NCBI GenBank assembly: GCA_023268635.1
Contig: JALQUB010000005.1
Coordinates: forward strand, 62,001 to 126,000
DNA: 64,000 bases
Source of the DNA: Pseudomonadales bacterium
GTDB taxonomy: Bacteria > Pseudomonadota > Gammaproteobacteria > Pseudomonadales > Pseudohongiellaceae
Direction: 5' to 3'
The translations under genes and the position numbers were made by a program. The notes below the pieces were generated by a model. That model searched no databases. It saw only the letters and a list, made by a program, of their open reading frames with translations, and was not told where the DNA came from. Of the stretch, positions 28,438 through 37,180 are shown in pieces; position 1 is the first letter of the stretch; each line of letters opens with the position of its first letter.

Positions 28438-30105
28438 ATGTTCGATTACAAGAAGTACAAGCCCTTTACCACCGTCGACATTAAGGATCGCACTTGGCCC
28501 GACCAAGTCATTTCCAAGGCGCCGCGTTGGTGTAGTGTGGATCTTCGTGATGGCAACCAGGCTCTGATCGAGCCGATGTCGGTCGAACAAAAGAAGAAGT
28601 TGTTCGCGTTGTTGGTGGAGGTTGGCTTTAAAGAGATTGAGGTCGGCTTCCCAGCAGCCTCACAGCCAGACTTCGATTTCGTACGCTATCTCATCGAAGA
28701 AAACAAAATTCCTGATGATGTCACTATCCAGGTGCTGACGCAGGCGCGCTCAGAATTGATTCAGCGTACGTTTGAAGCGTTGAAGGGTGCGAAACAGGTG
28801 ATCCTGCACGTCTACAATTCGACTTCGATCGTGCAGCGCGAGAAGGTATTTAAGACAGACAAAGCGGGCATTATCGCTATTGCGAAGGCGGGGGCAGAAG
28901 AGGTGCAGCGTTGCGCCAAGCTCGCGCCAGAGACAGAATGGACTTTCCAATATTCGCCCGAGAGCTTCACAGGTACCGAGATCGAATTCTCGGTTGAGGT
29001 GTGCGACGCGGTGGCGAGTATTTGGCAGCCAACACCCGAAAAACCGGTTATTTTTAATCTACCCTCCACGGTTGAAGTCGCCACTCCGAATGTCTACGCA
29101 GATCAGATCGAATGGTTCTGCCGCAACATCAAGAACCGCGACTCGATTGTCGTCAGCCTGCATACCCATAACGATAGAAGCTGCGCCGTAGGCTCAGCCG
29201 AACTTGCTGTAATGGCTGGAGCGCAGCGTGTTGAAGGCACGCTGCTAGGTAATGGTGAGCGAACCGGTAATATGGACATCGTCATCATGGCGATGAACCT
29301 CTATAGCGCAGGTGTGGACCCCGAATTAGACCTCCACGACATGGATAAGATTGTTGCGGTCGTACGTGAATGCACACAAATTGATGTGCATCCGCGCCAG
29401 CCTTACTCTGGCGATCTCGTCTTCACTGCGTTCTCTGGCAGCCATCAAGATGCCATCAAGAAGTGTCTCGATATGTACGAGGAAGGCGCGCCGTGGGAGA
29501 TTGCCTATCTGCCGATCGATCCGCGTGACATCGGTCGTACTTATCAAGACGTGATTCGAGTAAATAGCCAGTCGGGCAAAGGTGGTGTCGCCTATGTGCT
29601 CGCCAATAAATTTGGTTTCGAACTGCCTCGCTGGTTGCAGATTGAATTCAGCCGAGTTGTACAAGGTGTCACTGAAAAGAGTGGCGGTGAGATTCAAGCG
29701 GAGTCAATCTGGAAGCTGTTCAATGAGCACTATCTCAATAGTGAGAAAGTGATTAGCCTCGAAGATTTCAGTATCCAGAAACATCAAGGTCGTGAAAAAT
29801 TCGATGCGACGCTGGACCTCAATGGTCAACCCATTGAATTGAGTGGTCACGGTGATGGTGTGCTCGATGCATTCATCGAGGGCCTAAAGCGCGCGCTCGA
29901 TATCGACTTCGAGGTGATGGAATACGGCGAGCATGCCTTAGGGCAAGGTTCAGATGCGGAAGCCGTGACTTATATCCAGCTCAAGGTTGGCATGCAACGC
30001 TTCAGCGGCGTGGCGATTAGCAAAGATATTATTTCCTCTTCTCTCAACGCGCTGATGGGCGCGGTGAGCGAGCTGCTCAAAGAGACTGCGGTCAAAGCCG
30101 CGTAG
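28438..30105 (+). CDS. leuA: 2-isopropylmalate synthase
   Basis: 555 residues of the longer LeuA type known from Pseudomonas and actinobacteria. The catalytic barrel has SVDLRDGNQALIEPM near residue 32, HTHNDRSCAV and LGNGERTGN. A C-terminal regulatory domain (about 425-550) would bind leucine. It condenses acetyl-CoA with 2-ketoisovalerate, the committed step of leucine synthesis. The start at ATG 28438 has AAGGA upstream; a TTG at 28405 would add 11 residues. It is divergent from the Lrp-type regulator. Confidence 0.96.
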   Translation: MFDYKKYKPFTTVDIKDRTWPDQVISKAPRWCSVDLRDGNQALIEPMSVEQKKKLFALLVEVGFKEIEVGFPAASQPDFDFVRYLIEENKIPDDVTIQVLTQARSELIQRTFEALKGAKQVILHVYNSTSIVQREKVFKTDKAGIIAIAKAGAEEVQRCAKLAPETEWTFQYSPESFTGTEIEFSVEVCDAVASIWQPTPEKPVIFNLPSTVEVATPNVYADQIEWFCRNIKNRDSIVVSLHTHNDRSCAVGSAELAVMAGAQRVEGTLLGNGERTGNMDIVIMAMNLYSAGVDPELDLHDMDKIVAVVRECTQIDVHPRQPYSGDLVFTAFSGSHQDAIKKCLDMYEEGAPWEIAYLPIDPRDIGRTYQDVIRVNSQSGKGGVAYVLANKFGFELPRWLQIEFSRVVQGVTEKSGGEIQAESIWKLFNEHYLNSEKVISLEDFSIQKHQGREKFDATLDLNGQPIELSGHGDGVLDAFIEGLKRALDIDFEVMEYGEHALGQGSDAEAVTYIQLKVGMQRFSGVAISKDIISSSLNALMGAVSELLKETAVKAA

Positions 30106-30132
30106 CCACTCTTTTCCTCCTTTCTTTCGCAG

Positions 30133-30153
30133 GGGCCAAACTAATTTTGGCCC
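30133..30153. terminator. Hairpin after leuA
   Basis: GGGCCAAA (30133-30140) and TTTGGCCC (30146-30153) form a perfect 8-bp stem with a 5-base loop 27 bases after the leuA stop. No T tract follows, so termination would be weak or need a partner factor. A related hairpin stands at 58065. Confidence 0.5.
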
Positions 30154-30155
30154 GG

Positions 30156-30185
30156 TTGCGACTAATCTACTGTTGCCGCTATGCT
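30156..30185 (+). promoter_or_regulatory. Probable promoter of the second sigma factor operon
   Basis: TTGCGA (30156-30161) and TATGCT (30180-30185) are 18 bases apart, about 88 bases before the sigma factor start. Confidence 0.4.
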
Positions 30186-30272
30186 AGCGAGTCATGCTCA
30201 ATGCGGTCGCCCGTAGTGAGCTGAAATTCTTACAAAAATTACTTAGCAAAACTAGGGACGGCGGCTCGCTTA

Positions 30273-30854
30273 ATGGGCATCAATAACGACGAAGATACGG
30301 TATTAGTTGCTGCGGCAGTTGCGGGTTCAAGTGAAGCTTGGGAATCGCTCGTTCGCCGATATGAATCGCGTATCTATAACCAAGCTTTGCGACTCACAGG
30401 CAATGCCGCCGACGCCATGGATTTGGTGCAGGAGGTGTTTGTAGGGGTATTCCGTAACTTGCATCGCTTCCGCGGAGAGTCGAAGTTTAGCAGTTGGGTT
30501 TTTCGTATTGTCCATAATAAGTCGATCGATATGGCTCGGCGCTGGCGCCCATTAAGAGAGGGTAATCGCTTTGAAGAGCAGAATGAATTAGAGGCCCTTC
30601 CCGCGACGAGTGAGAGTGAACCTGATCGGCGTTTCGCTCAAGCTGAGCTGAATCATTCAGTCCAAGCGATGCTGGCGATGTTACCGATTGAGCAGCGGAT
30701 AGTCGTAGAGATGAAAATTTTCCAGATGCTCACCTTTGAGGAAATCGCAGAGATTCAAGGAATCTCTGATAACACGGCAAAGACGCGCTTTTATGCGGCA
30801 TTAAATAAGCTTAAAAATTATTCGGAGAACTTCAATGTCCTGTCCACAGACTGA
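30273..30854 (+). CDS. ECF-type RNA polymerase sigma factor (second unit)
   Basis: 193 residues with sigma region 2 (about 18-85; ADAMDLVQEVFVGVFRNLHRFRGESKFSSWVFRI) and region 4 (about 130-185; LTFEEIAEIQGISDNTAKTRFYAALNKL). The acidic linker between the two is long. The RpoE-like RGESKFSSWVFRI motif places it nearer to the RpoE/SigW-like ECF groups than the sigma factor at 5.8 kb. Its last 20 bases overlap the anti-sigma start, a sign of coupled translation. No strong ribosome site is seen at ATG 30273. Confidence 0.93.
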   Translation: MGINNDEDTVLVAAAVAGSSEAWESLVRRYESRIYNQALRLTGNAADAMDLVQEVFVGVFRNLHRFRGESKFSSWVFRIVHNKSIDMARRWRPLREGNRFEEQNELEALPATSESEPDRRFAQAELNHSVQAMLAMLPIEQRIVVEMKIFQMLTFEEIAEIQGISDNTAKTRFYAALNKLKNYSENFNVLSTD

Positions 30855-31497
30855 ACAGTGGTTAACTTCCTACCTCGGTGATGAGCTTGATCACGAGGCG
30901 CGTAGCCAATTCGAGCAGCACATGACCCTCTGCGACGACTGCCGTCGTGAGCTGTCAACAATGAGCAGTGCTCATTCGGCATTGCGGTCGTGGCGGGAAG
31001 AGCCACTCCCTGAGTGGGGGTGGTCACGGATGCAGAGTGTTTACGCTCTGCAGGGTGCTAGTTCTGCGACTAAGCCAGCGACACGTCCTCGGGCTTCTGT
31101 GACTTGGTGGCAATGGCTCCCGACAGCCGCATCTTTCGCAATGCTCATTTTGCTGCTCGTGGATACACGCGTGATAGTCAATGATGAGGGAGTTACCGTG
31201 GCATTCGGCGGTCAAGCGGCCTTATTGGAACGCGAAGAGACTCAACAATTACTCGCACGATTCGAACAAAGACAAGATGAGAATTCTATCGCGCTAATGC
31301 AAGCCGCACTGACGCAGGCAAGAGAGAGCAGCGAGTCGACATTTCAGCAGTTGTTCACGTATTTCGAGCAGCAGAGACAGCGAGATATGCAGGATGTCCG
31401 GGCGAGTTATGAGCAGTTAGTGAATAGCGATTATGAGACAGTGCGTTCATTACAGCAGCTAGCGAACTTCGTGACTTTTAATGAATCAGGACTATAG
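30835..31497 (+). CDS. Anti-sigma factor with ZAS zinc motif
   Basis: 220 residues. The zinc anti-sigma motif is His29-x3-Cys33-x2-Cys36. A single membrane helix follows at about 88-106. The periplasmic part (about 110-220) is rich in Gln and Glu and predicted to be a long helix or coiled coil. It would hold the adjacent sigma factor at the membrane. GGAG lies just before the ATG, inside the sigma gene. The exported coiled-coil protein that follows after nine bases could be its sensor partner. Confidence 0.88.
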   Translation: MSCPQTEQWLTSYLGDELDHEARSQFEQHMTLCDDCRRELSTMSSAHSALRSWREEPLPEWGWSRMQSVYALQGASSATKPATRPRASVTWWQWLPTAASFAMLILLLVDTRVIVNDEGVTVAFGGQAALLEREETQQLLARFEQRQDENSIALMQAALTQARESSESTFQQLFTYFEQQRQRDMQDVRASYEQLVNSDYETVRSLQQLANFVTFNESGL

Positions 31498-31506
31498 GCG
31501 GTCCTC

Positions 31507-32484
31507 ATGCTATCAACACTTATGAACAATGGTTTTCAGATTAAGCGCCTGCCACCGCGCGGCGTGTTGAGCGGTCTGCTAGGGTTGCTGTTGAGTGCGA
31601 ATTTATTCGCCCAGCCCGATTCGACCTTAGTTGAGAGAGCTCAGCAAGAGTTGGCTGTTTTTACTGATATTATTGCAGTGAGTTTAGATCTCGATGAGCC
31701 GGCGGGTTTGTTTGGGATAAATGCTGGGTCGATTGAGGCGCGCTATCTTCATGGTCAGGGTGCTTTTCTCGAAGTGCGCAGCCCGTTGGCGGCGCGTCGG
31801 CAAAGATTGCAACTCGTTGCTTTCGGTTCGACGATGCGTGGTCTTCATGCTGGACGAAATCCCTTCGAAAATGTCGCACGTCAATCTTCACCCTATCCGG
31901 AGGCCACGGTCGAAAATAGACCGTCGGTGGATGTAGCGATCCTTGAAAAGTTGTCTAAACGACTTCAGGGCATAGATTATCAATTGATTGTGGATACAGC
32001 ATTGCGACAAGCATCGCAATCGGCCGAGGCTCTCCGCTCTCTCGATGGTCTCGATGAGGAAAGCTATACGAAGTTGAGGAGCGACCTTGCAGAATTGCAG
32101 CAAGAACTCCAAGAAATCATCGGTGAACTCGCCGTCGAAAATACTGAGCGAATGGAGTCGCTTCGACAGAAGGCGGTGCAGGAGGCTGAGGATTTGCACG
32201 AGAAATTAGAGCAGGCTCAGGCAGAGTATGAAAAACGGTGGCTGAGTGATCGAGAAGAATTCGAAGAATCGTTATACCTCGCGGCGTGTGAGTCGGCCGC
32301 TGGACTCACGCAACTGTCCGACGACGACAGCATCGCGATTGCGCTTATAGGTCTCGGTGATGAGGGTGCTAGGGCTCGTCCAGATCGTATTCATATACTA
32401 CCCGTAGGCGCGCTCAAGCGCTGTGCAGAGGGGCAGATCGATGTATCGGTGGTGCAGGCGGAGTCGGCCGTTTATAGCTATTGA
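31507..32484 (+). CDS. Exported coiled-coil protein in the second sigma factor operon
   Basis: 325 residues that I do not recognise. The N-terminus has a basic stretch (KRLPPR), a hydrophobic helix and a probable signal peptidase site after Leu-Phe-Ala (residue 35). The region at about 185-258 is a strongly charged coiled coil (Glu/Gln/Leu repeats). Residues before it form a beta-rich domain. Two cysteines, one near residue 262 and one near the C-terminus, may pair in the periplasm. It follows the anti-sigma gene by nine bases. A role in sensing for that pair is a guess from context. Confidence 0.65.
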   Translation: MLSTLMNNGFQIKRLPPRGVLSGLLGLLLSANLFAQPDSTLVERAQQELAVFTDIIAVSLDLDEPAGLFGINAGSIEARYLHGQGAFLEVRSPLAARRQRLQLVAFGSTMRGLHAGRNPFENVARQSSPYPEATVENRPSVDVAILEKLSKRLQGIDYQLIVDTALRQASQSAEALRSLDGLDEESYTKLRSDLAELQQELQEIIGELAVENTERMESLRQKAVQEAEDLHEKLEQAQAEYEKRWLSDREEFEESLYLAACESAAGLTQLSDDDSIAIALIGLGDEGARARPDRIHILPVGALKRCAEGQIDVSVVQAESAVYSY

Positions 32485-32652
32485 AACAATTGCTTCGTGG
32501 ACTTGGTCTTAATGGCTAAAACTATTACTATCAGGTAAAGCGCTCGCCTAGTTTGACGCCTAGCGGGCAGAGGGGCGCTGACAAAATAAAGAATAAGAAA
32601 AGCCACAGAGACAAGCATTGAATTGCTGTCAGGATTAGCCGAGGAGAACAGG

Positions 32653-33042
32653 ATGGAATGCCCGAAGTGTAATTCAGCGATGCATGAGCTGGAAATTGAG
32701 ACTCTGCAGGGAAAGGTTGTCATTGATAAATGTGAACGCTGTGAAGGGCTCTGGTTCGATAATGGCGAAGCCGAGCAGCTTAAGAAAGACTGGATGGCTG
32801 ACTTCGCTGATAGCGGTGATCCTGAAATAGGTAAGACTTACAATACGGTGCGTGATATTCAGTGTCCTCGTTGCGGCAAGGAAATGAAGAAAATCAATGA
32901 TTCGAAGCAATCGCATATCGAATATGAGGCCTGTGAAGAGCATGGGGTTTTCATGGACGCTGGTGAGTTCACTGACTACAAGCACGAGACATTGTTGGAT
33001 TACTTCAGAGCGCTGATAGCCTCAGTACGACGACGATTCTAA
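32653..33042 (+). CDS. Zinc-ribbon (zf-TFIIB-like) protein
   Basis: 129 residues with two zinc-binding knuckle pairs. The first is Cys3-x2-Cys6 with Cys27-x2-Cys30 followed by EGLWFDNGE, the TFIIB-like zinc-ribbon signature. The second is Cys71-x2-Cys74 with Cys94-x2-His97 followed by GVFMDAGEF. The two halves are thus a tandem repeat of one motif. The C-terminus is short and helical. Function of the family is unknown. Start at ATG 32653 with GAGGAG upstream. Confidence 0.8.
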   Translation: MECPKCNSAMHELEIETLQGKVVIDKCERCEGLWFDNGEAEQLKKDWMADFADSGDPEIGKTYNTVRDIQCPRCGKEMKKINDSKQSHIEYEACEEHGVFMDAGEFTDYKHETLLDYFRALIASVRRRF

Positions 33043-33048
33043 GCTTAG

Positions 33049-33951
33049 TCATACCTCGGTGAGGGAAATAGCCCTACCGGCGGCAACACAAGAATGCCAT
33101 CTTGGATGCTCCCAGATGGCATTTTTTGTGGCCGAGGGTTCGAAGCGGGGAAATTTCCCGAGGGCCGTCCACTGTGCTTGGTCCGTGTGGAAATCCGAGC
33201 CGCAGGAATGATAAAGCGCATACTCATCGGCGAGTTCGAGGAGGCGTTTTTTAGCAGTGGGGTCTAAATTCCCGTAGCTCACCTCCATCGCCTCGCCTCC
33301 AGCCTCACGGAAATCGTGCAGCAGTCTGCCGAGCTTGCTCCGAGTTAGGGGGTAGCGACTAGGATGCGCTAATACGGCGATCCCACCCGCCGCCAGGATC
33401 GCGTTAATTGCTTGCTCAAGCGAGCACCAGTTTGCTGCAACATAGGCCTTGCCGCGACGACCTAGGTGGGTCTTGAATGCTTTTTGAAGGCTCTTGCAGT
33501 GGCCCTTCAGCACGAGGAAATCTGCAATATGGCTGCGCGTCACGGAGATGGCAGGCAATTCAGCTAGGTAATCCTCTAGCCCAATTATATTGATACCCTT
33601 CAATTTATCCGCGATGGCGGCGGCGCGGGCGCGTCGCTCCTGCTGTTGTCTGAGGAGCAGCACCTGTAGAGCCTGCTGCCTTGGGTCTTCCAGCAGTCCA
33701 ACTACGTGGATCTCTAACCCATTCCAATCGCAAGACAGCTCCACGCCAGCGATAAGTCTCATTGAGTTCGTTGATTCGGCATCAGTCTCGCCTTGCGGGA
33801 GTCTGTCCCAGAGTTCTTCCACGCCATCGATGCAGTCGTGGTCGGTGAGGGCGAGGTGGCTAATCCCTTTTTCGGAGGCGGTTCTCACGAGATAATTGGG
33901 GGGGTGGGCACCATCTGAAAAATGGCTGTGACAGTGTAGATCTACATACAT
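33049..33951 (-). CDS. rnm: PHP-domain phosphoesterase, RNase AM (YciV) type
   Basis: 300 residues. The PHP metal motif begins at residue 4 (DLHCHSHFSDG; His6, His8), with further ligands in ALTDHDCIDG and in the C-terminal HSCGSDFH stretch. This layout matches YciV/RNase AM, a 5'-3' exonuclease that trims RNA 5' ends and also cleaves nucleotide 3',5'-bisphosphates. The family is otherwise annotated only as PHP domain. It is divergent from iscR and converges on the zinc-ribbon gene with six bases between them. Confidence 0.82.
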   Translation of the reverse strand: MYVDLHCHSHFSDGAHPPNYLVRTASEKGISHLALTDHDCIDGVEELWDRLPQGETDAESTNSMRLIAGVELSCDWNGLEIHVVGLLEDPRQQALQVLLLRQQQERRARAAAIADKLKGINIIGLEDYLAELPAISVTRSHIADFLVLKGHCKSLQKAFKTHLGRRGKAYVAANWCSLEQAINAILAAGGIAVLAHPSRYPLTRSKLGRLLHDFREAGGEAMEVSYGNLDPTAKKRLLELADEYALYHSCGSDFHTDQAQWTALGKFPRFEPSATKNAIWEHPRWHSCVAAGRAISLTEV

Positions 33952-34029
33952 GAGGGTGGGTCTGGTCGACTTTGGCGTAGTTTAGCCTTCATCCATGGGT
34001 TTGTCGCGACGATTGTGGCCGGATTTTCT

Positions 34030-34062
34030 ATTCTTGACTAATTCAGTAGGGTATTCGATAAT
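34030..34062 (+). promoter_or_regulatory. iscR promoter with IscR type 1 binding site
   Basis: The 25 bases 34030-34054 match the IscR type 1 consensus as I recall it (ATASYYGACTRWWWYAGTMRRSTAT) at 24 of 25 positions. The site covers the -35 box TTGACT (34034-34039), which is 17 bases from GATAAT (34057-34062). This arrangement is that of the autorepressed E. coli iscR promoter: cluster-loaded IscR would shut the operon off. Confidence 0.88.
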
Positions 34063-34094
34063 TCCCGTCAGTTCTGAAGAAGCGAGGAACCGCC

Positions 34095-34571
34095 ATGCGG
34101 TTAACTACAAAAGGTCGATATGCTGTGACGGCGATGCTCGACCTCGCATTACACAAAGATCAAGGCCCTGTCAGCCTGAGTGATATCTCTTCTAGGCAGG
34201 AGATTTCGCTGTCCTACCTCGAGCAGTTGTTCTCCAAGTTGAGACGCAGTTCGCTGGTGAGTAGTGTACGTGGCCCCGGCGGTGGCTATGAGTTGAATCG
34301 GGCTTCTGACGATATTTACATCGCCCAGATTATTGATGCGGTAGACGAGTCGCTCGATACGACTAAATGTCAGGGCGCGGGTGATTGCCAGGGTGGTGAG
34401 ACTTGCCTGACCCACTATTTATGGTCTGATTTGAGCAAACAGATTCACGTCTTCCTCGAGGGAATTAGCTTAGCTGACCTCGTGGCAAGGAACGAAGTAA
34501 AAAACATTTCTCAGAACCAAGATGAGCGGCAGATCGCCGTGACAGATATTTCTGAGGCGCTGGCCATTTAA
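34095..34571 (+). CDS. iscR: Fe-S cluster assembly regulator IscR
   Basis: 158 residues, an Rrf2-family winged-helix repressor. It starts [20 protein letters not shown] as in all IscR proteins. The [2Fe-2S] ligands Cys92, Cys98, Cys104 and His107 are all in place. In its cluster-bound form it represses the isc operon at type 1 sites, one of which overlaps its own promoter here. It is the first gene of the operon; iscS follows after 40 bases. Confidence 0.98.
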   Translation: MRLTTKGRYAVTAMLDLALHKDQGPVSLSDISSRQEISLSYLEQLFSKLRRSSLVSSVRGPGGGYELNRASDDIYIAQIIDAVDESLDTTKCQGAGDCQGGETCLTHYLWSDLSKQIHVFLEGISLADLVARNEVKNISQNQDERQIAVTDISEALAI

Positions 34572-34611
34572 TTTAAAGCCAGCGGGTATGACTGACAAAG
34601 CGGAGTAAATC

Positions 34612-35826
34612 ATGCAATTTCCGATCTATTTGGACTATTCGTCGACCACCCCCGTGGACCCAAGAGTCGCGGCGAAGATGGCCGAATGTCTGACGCTCGA
34701 GGGTAACTTCGGCAACCCAGCCTCGCGCTCGCATAAAATTGGTTGGAAAGCTGAAGAGGCGGTAGAGCATGCGCGGAAGCAAGTTGCTGACCTCATAAAC
34801 TGTGATCCTCGAGAAATCGTATGGACATCTGGCGCGACAGAGTCGGATAACCTGGCCATAAAAGGGGCGGCGCACTTCTATAGTAAGAAGGGCAAGCACA
34901 TCATCACCTCGAAAATTGAACACAAAGCGGTTTTGGACAGTTGCCGCCAGCTCGAGCGGGAAGGTTTCGAGGTGACTTATCTCGACCCCGATAAGAATGG
35001 AATTATCAGTCCGGCTGCGGTTGCGGCGGCGATTCGACCCGATACAATTCTTGTCTCTCTTATGCATGTGAATAATGAGATCGGTGTGATTAATGACATC
35101 GAGGCGATTTCAAAAATAACTCGCGAGCATAAGGTTATTTTTCATGTTGATGCGGCGCAGAGTACTGGCAAGGTCGAAATCGACTTAGAGAAGATGCAGG
35201 TCGATCTCATGTCGCTCACCGCGCATAAGACTTACGGGCCTAAGGGAATCGGTGCATTGTTTGTGCGACGCAAACCGAGGGTGCGAATTGAGCCTCAGAT
35301 GCATGGTGGGGGACATGAGCGTGGTATGCGCTCGGGTACGCTCGCCACCCATCAGATCGTCGGTATGGGGGAGGCGTATCACCTCGCCATGACCGAAATG
35401 GCAGAGGACAACGCGCGCGTACTCAAGCTCCGCAACCGTCTCCTCGACGGTCTCAAGGACATGGAAGAGGTCTATGTTAATGGAGATCTCGACCATCGTG
35501 TCGCGGGCAATCTTAATATCAGTTTTAATTTCGTCGAGGGCGAATCCTTGATGATGGCGCTACGGAATCTTGCAGTTTCTTCAGGCTCTGCGTGTACGTC
35601 GGCGAGCCTAGAGCCCTCTTATGTGCTGCGTGCTATAGGCCTGAATGACGAGTTGGCTCACAGTTCCTTAAGAATGACGATCGGACGTTTCACCACGGAA
35701 GAAGAAATTGATTACACGATCGAAAAGGTGAGAGAGGCGGTTGAGAAGTTACGTGAGCTTTCCCCGCTTTGGGATATGTTCAAAGATGGCGTCGACATCA
35801 GCAAAGTTCAGTGGGCAGCGCACTAA
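34612..35826 (+). CDS. iscS: Cysteine desulfurase IscS
   Basis: 404 residues, the standard group I NifS/IscS length. The PLP lysine lies in [10 protein letters not shown] and the persulfide-carrying cysteine is Cys328 ([10 protein letters not shown]). It removes sulfur from cysteine and passes it to IscU and other acceptors. GGAG precedes the ATG. Confidence 0.98.
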   Translation: MQFPIYLDYSSTTPVDPRVAAKMAECLTLEGNFGNPASRSHKIGWKAEEAVEHARKQVADLINCDPREIVWTSGATESDNLAIKGAAHFYSKKGKHIITSKIEHKAVLDSCRQLEREGFEVTYLDPDKNGIISPAAVAAAIRPDTILVSLMHVNNEIGVINDIEAISKITREHKVIFHVDAAQSTGKVEIDLEKMQVDLMSLTAHKTYGPKGIGALFVRRKPRVRIEPQMHGGGHERGMRSGTLATHQIVGMGEAYHLAMTEMAEDNARVLKLRNRLLDGLKDMEEVYVNGDLDHRVAGNLNISFNFVEGESLMMALRNLAVSSGSACTSASLEPSYVLRAIGLNDELAHSSLRMTIGRFTTEEEIDYTIEKVREAVEKLRELSPLWDMFKDGVDISKVQWAAH

Positions 35827-35850
35827 TTAATTTATAACGAGGAGTCAGTT

Positions 35851-36234
35851 ATGGCTTATTCAGACAAGGTAATCGACCACTATGAGAATCCGCGCAATGT
35901 CGGGAAGATGGACGATTCAGATCTCAATGTCGGTACTGGCATGGTGGGTGCGCCCGCCTGCGGCGATGTAATGAGACTCCAAATAAAAGTAAACGATGCC
36001 GGTATTATAGAGGACGCGAAATTCAAGACTTACGGCTGTGGTTCTGCGATCGCATCTAGTTCGCTTCTTACAGAATGGGTGAAAGGACGTTCTCTTGAAG
36101 AGGCGACGGCCATTAAAAATTCAGATATAGCTGAAGAGCTTGGACTGCCGCCGGTGAAGATTCACTGCTCAGTGCTTGCGGAAGATGCAATCAAGGCAGC
36201 AATCGCCGACGTCCAGTCGAAGCGTGGGGCATAG
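35851..36234 (+). CDS. iscU: Fe-S scaffold protein IscU
   Basis: 127 residues. The scaffold ligands Cys37, Asp39, Cys63, His105 and Cys106 are present. The LPPVK motif at 99-103, which HscA binds, is intact. It assembles [2Fe-2S] clusters with sulfur from IscS. A good GAGGAG ribosome site precedes the ATG. Confidence 0.98.
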   Translation: MAYSDKVIDHYENPRNVGKMDDSDLNVGTGMVGAPACGDVMRLQIKVNDAGIIEDAKFKTYGCGSAIASSSLLTEWVKGRSLEEATAIKNSDIAEELGLPPVKIHCSVLAEDAIKAAIADVQSKRGA

Positions 36235-36242
36235 GTTTATCG

Positions 36243-36566
36243 ATGGCGATATCAATCACACCTGCTGCGGCACGGCATGTCGCTGAACAAATGGCGAGTC
36301 GTGGTCACGGCATCGGGATTCGTGTCGGTGTGAAGACTACCGGCTGCTCAGGTATGGGTTATGTGCTCGAATTCGTGGACAAGCTCGAGGTGGGCGATCA
36401 GGTGTTTGAACAAGACGGCGTCAAGATTGTCGTTGACCCTAAAAGCCTGCTCTATATTGATGGCACGGAGATGGATTTCGTCAAGCAAGGCGTCAATGAA
36501 GGGTTCGAGTTTAACAACCCAAATGCGAAGGGTGAGTGTGGCTGTGGTGAGAGCTTCAGCGTATAG
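36243..36566 (+). CDS. iscA: A-type Fe-S carrier IscA
   Basis: 107 residues with the three A-type carrier cysteines Cys35, Cys99 and Cys101 (GECGCGESF). It delivers clusters or iron to [4Fe-4S] proteins. It begins eight bases after iscU; the ribosome site is weak, so translation may be coupled. Confidence 0.97.
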   Translation: MAISITPAAARHVAEQMASRGHGIGIRVGVKTTGCSGMGYVLEFVDKLEVGDQVFEQDGVKIVVDPKSLLYIDGTEMDFVKQGVNEGFEFNNPNAKGECGCGESFSV

Positions 36567-36638
36567 AGCTTGCCAGTACTGTCACTGATTAGGCATGAAT
36601 GCGACAATGTTCTGCACTTGCTAGATAGGTAAAGGAAC

Positions 36639-37169
36639 ATGCGCAGCACTCAGGATTTTTTCTCCCTTTTTTCACTACCCCACGACTTCGATATCGAGTT
36701 GAAGACGCTGAACGCACGTTTCCGCGAACTGCAGGTGGAAAGCCATCCGGATCGTGTCGCCGCAGAAGATGAGGCGACCAAGCTTGCCGCCGTGCAGCGC
36801 AGTAGTTTGCTTAACGATGCTTATGCCACATTAAAATCTCCCCTCGGGAGGGCGGCGCATTTGCTCGCTCTCGCAGGAGTCTCCGTCGATGAGGTTTCGC
36901 AAGCTGATCTCGATAGGGAAGTACTGTTCGAGCAGATGCAGTTGCGGGAAGCGGTTGCCGAGGCGCCAGAAGGTGATGACGGTTTAGCGGTATTGGAGCC
37001 GCTCAAGAAGGAGATTGCTGCGCGTATCCATCAACGTGAGCAGAATTTCGTACAGAGTTTGACGGCGGAGGATCTCGGAGTTGCGAAGCGAGTTTTCCAC
37101 GAGCTGCAATTTCTGCATAAATTATTTCAAGAGATTGAGACGAGCGAGGAGCAGAGGTTAGCTTACTAA
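36639..37169 (+). CDS. hscB: Fe-S co-chaperone HscB
   Basis: 176 residues. An N-terminal J-domain holds the essential HPD (about 37-39, ESHPDR) and a C-terminal helical domain binds IscU. It recruits IscU to HscA and stimulates its ATPase. AAAGGA precedes the ATG. Confidence 0.96.
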   Translation: MRSTQDFFSLFSLPHDFDIELKTLNARFRELQVESHPDRVAAEDEATKLAAVQRSSLLNDAYATLKSPLGRAAHLLALAGVSVDEVSQADLDREVLFEQMQLREAVAEAPEGDDGLAVLEPLKKEIAARIHQREQNFVQSLTAEDLGVAKRVFHELQFLHKLFQEIETSEEQRLAY

Positions 37170-37180
37170 CTCGATAAATT

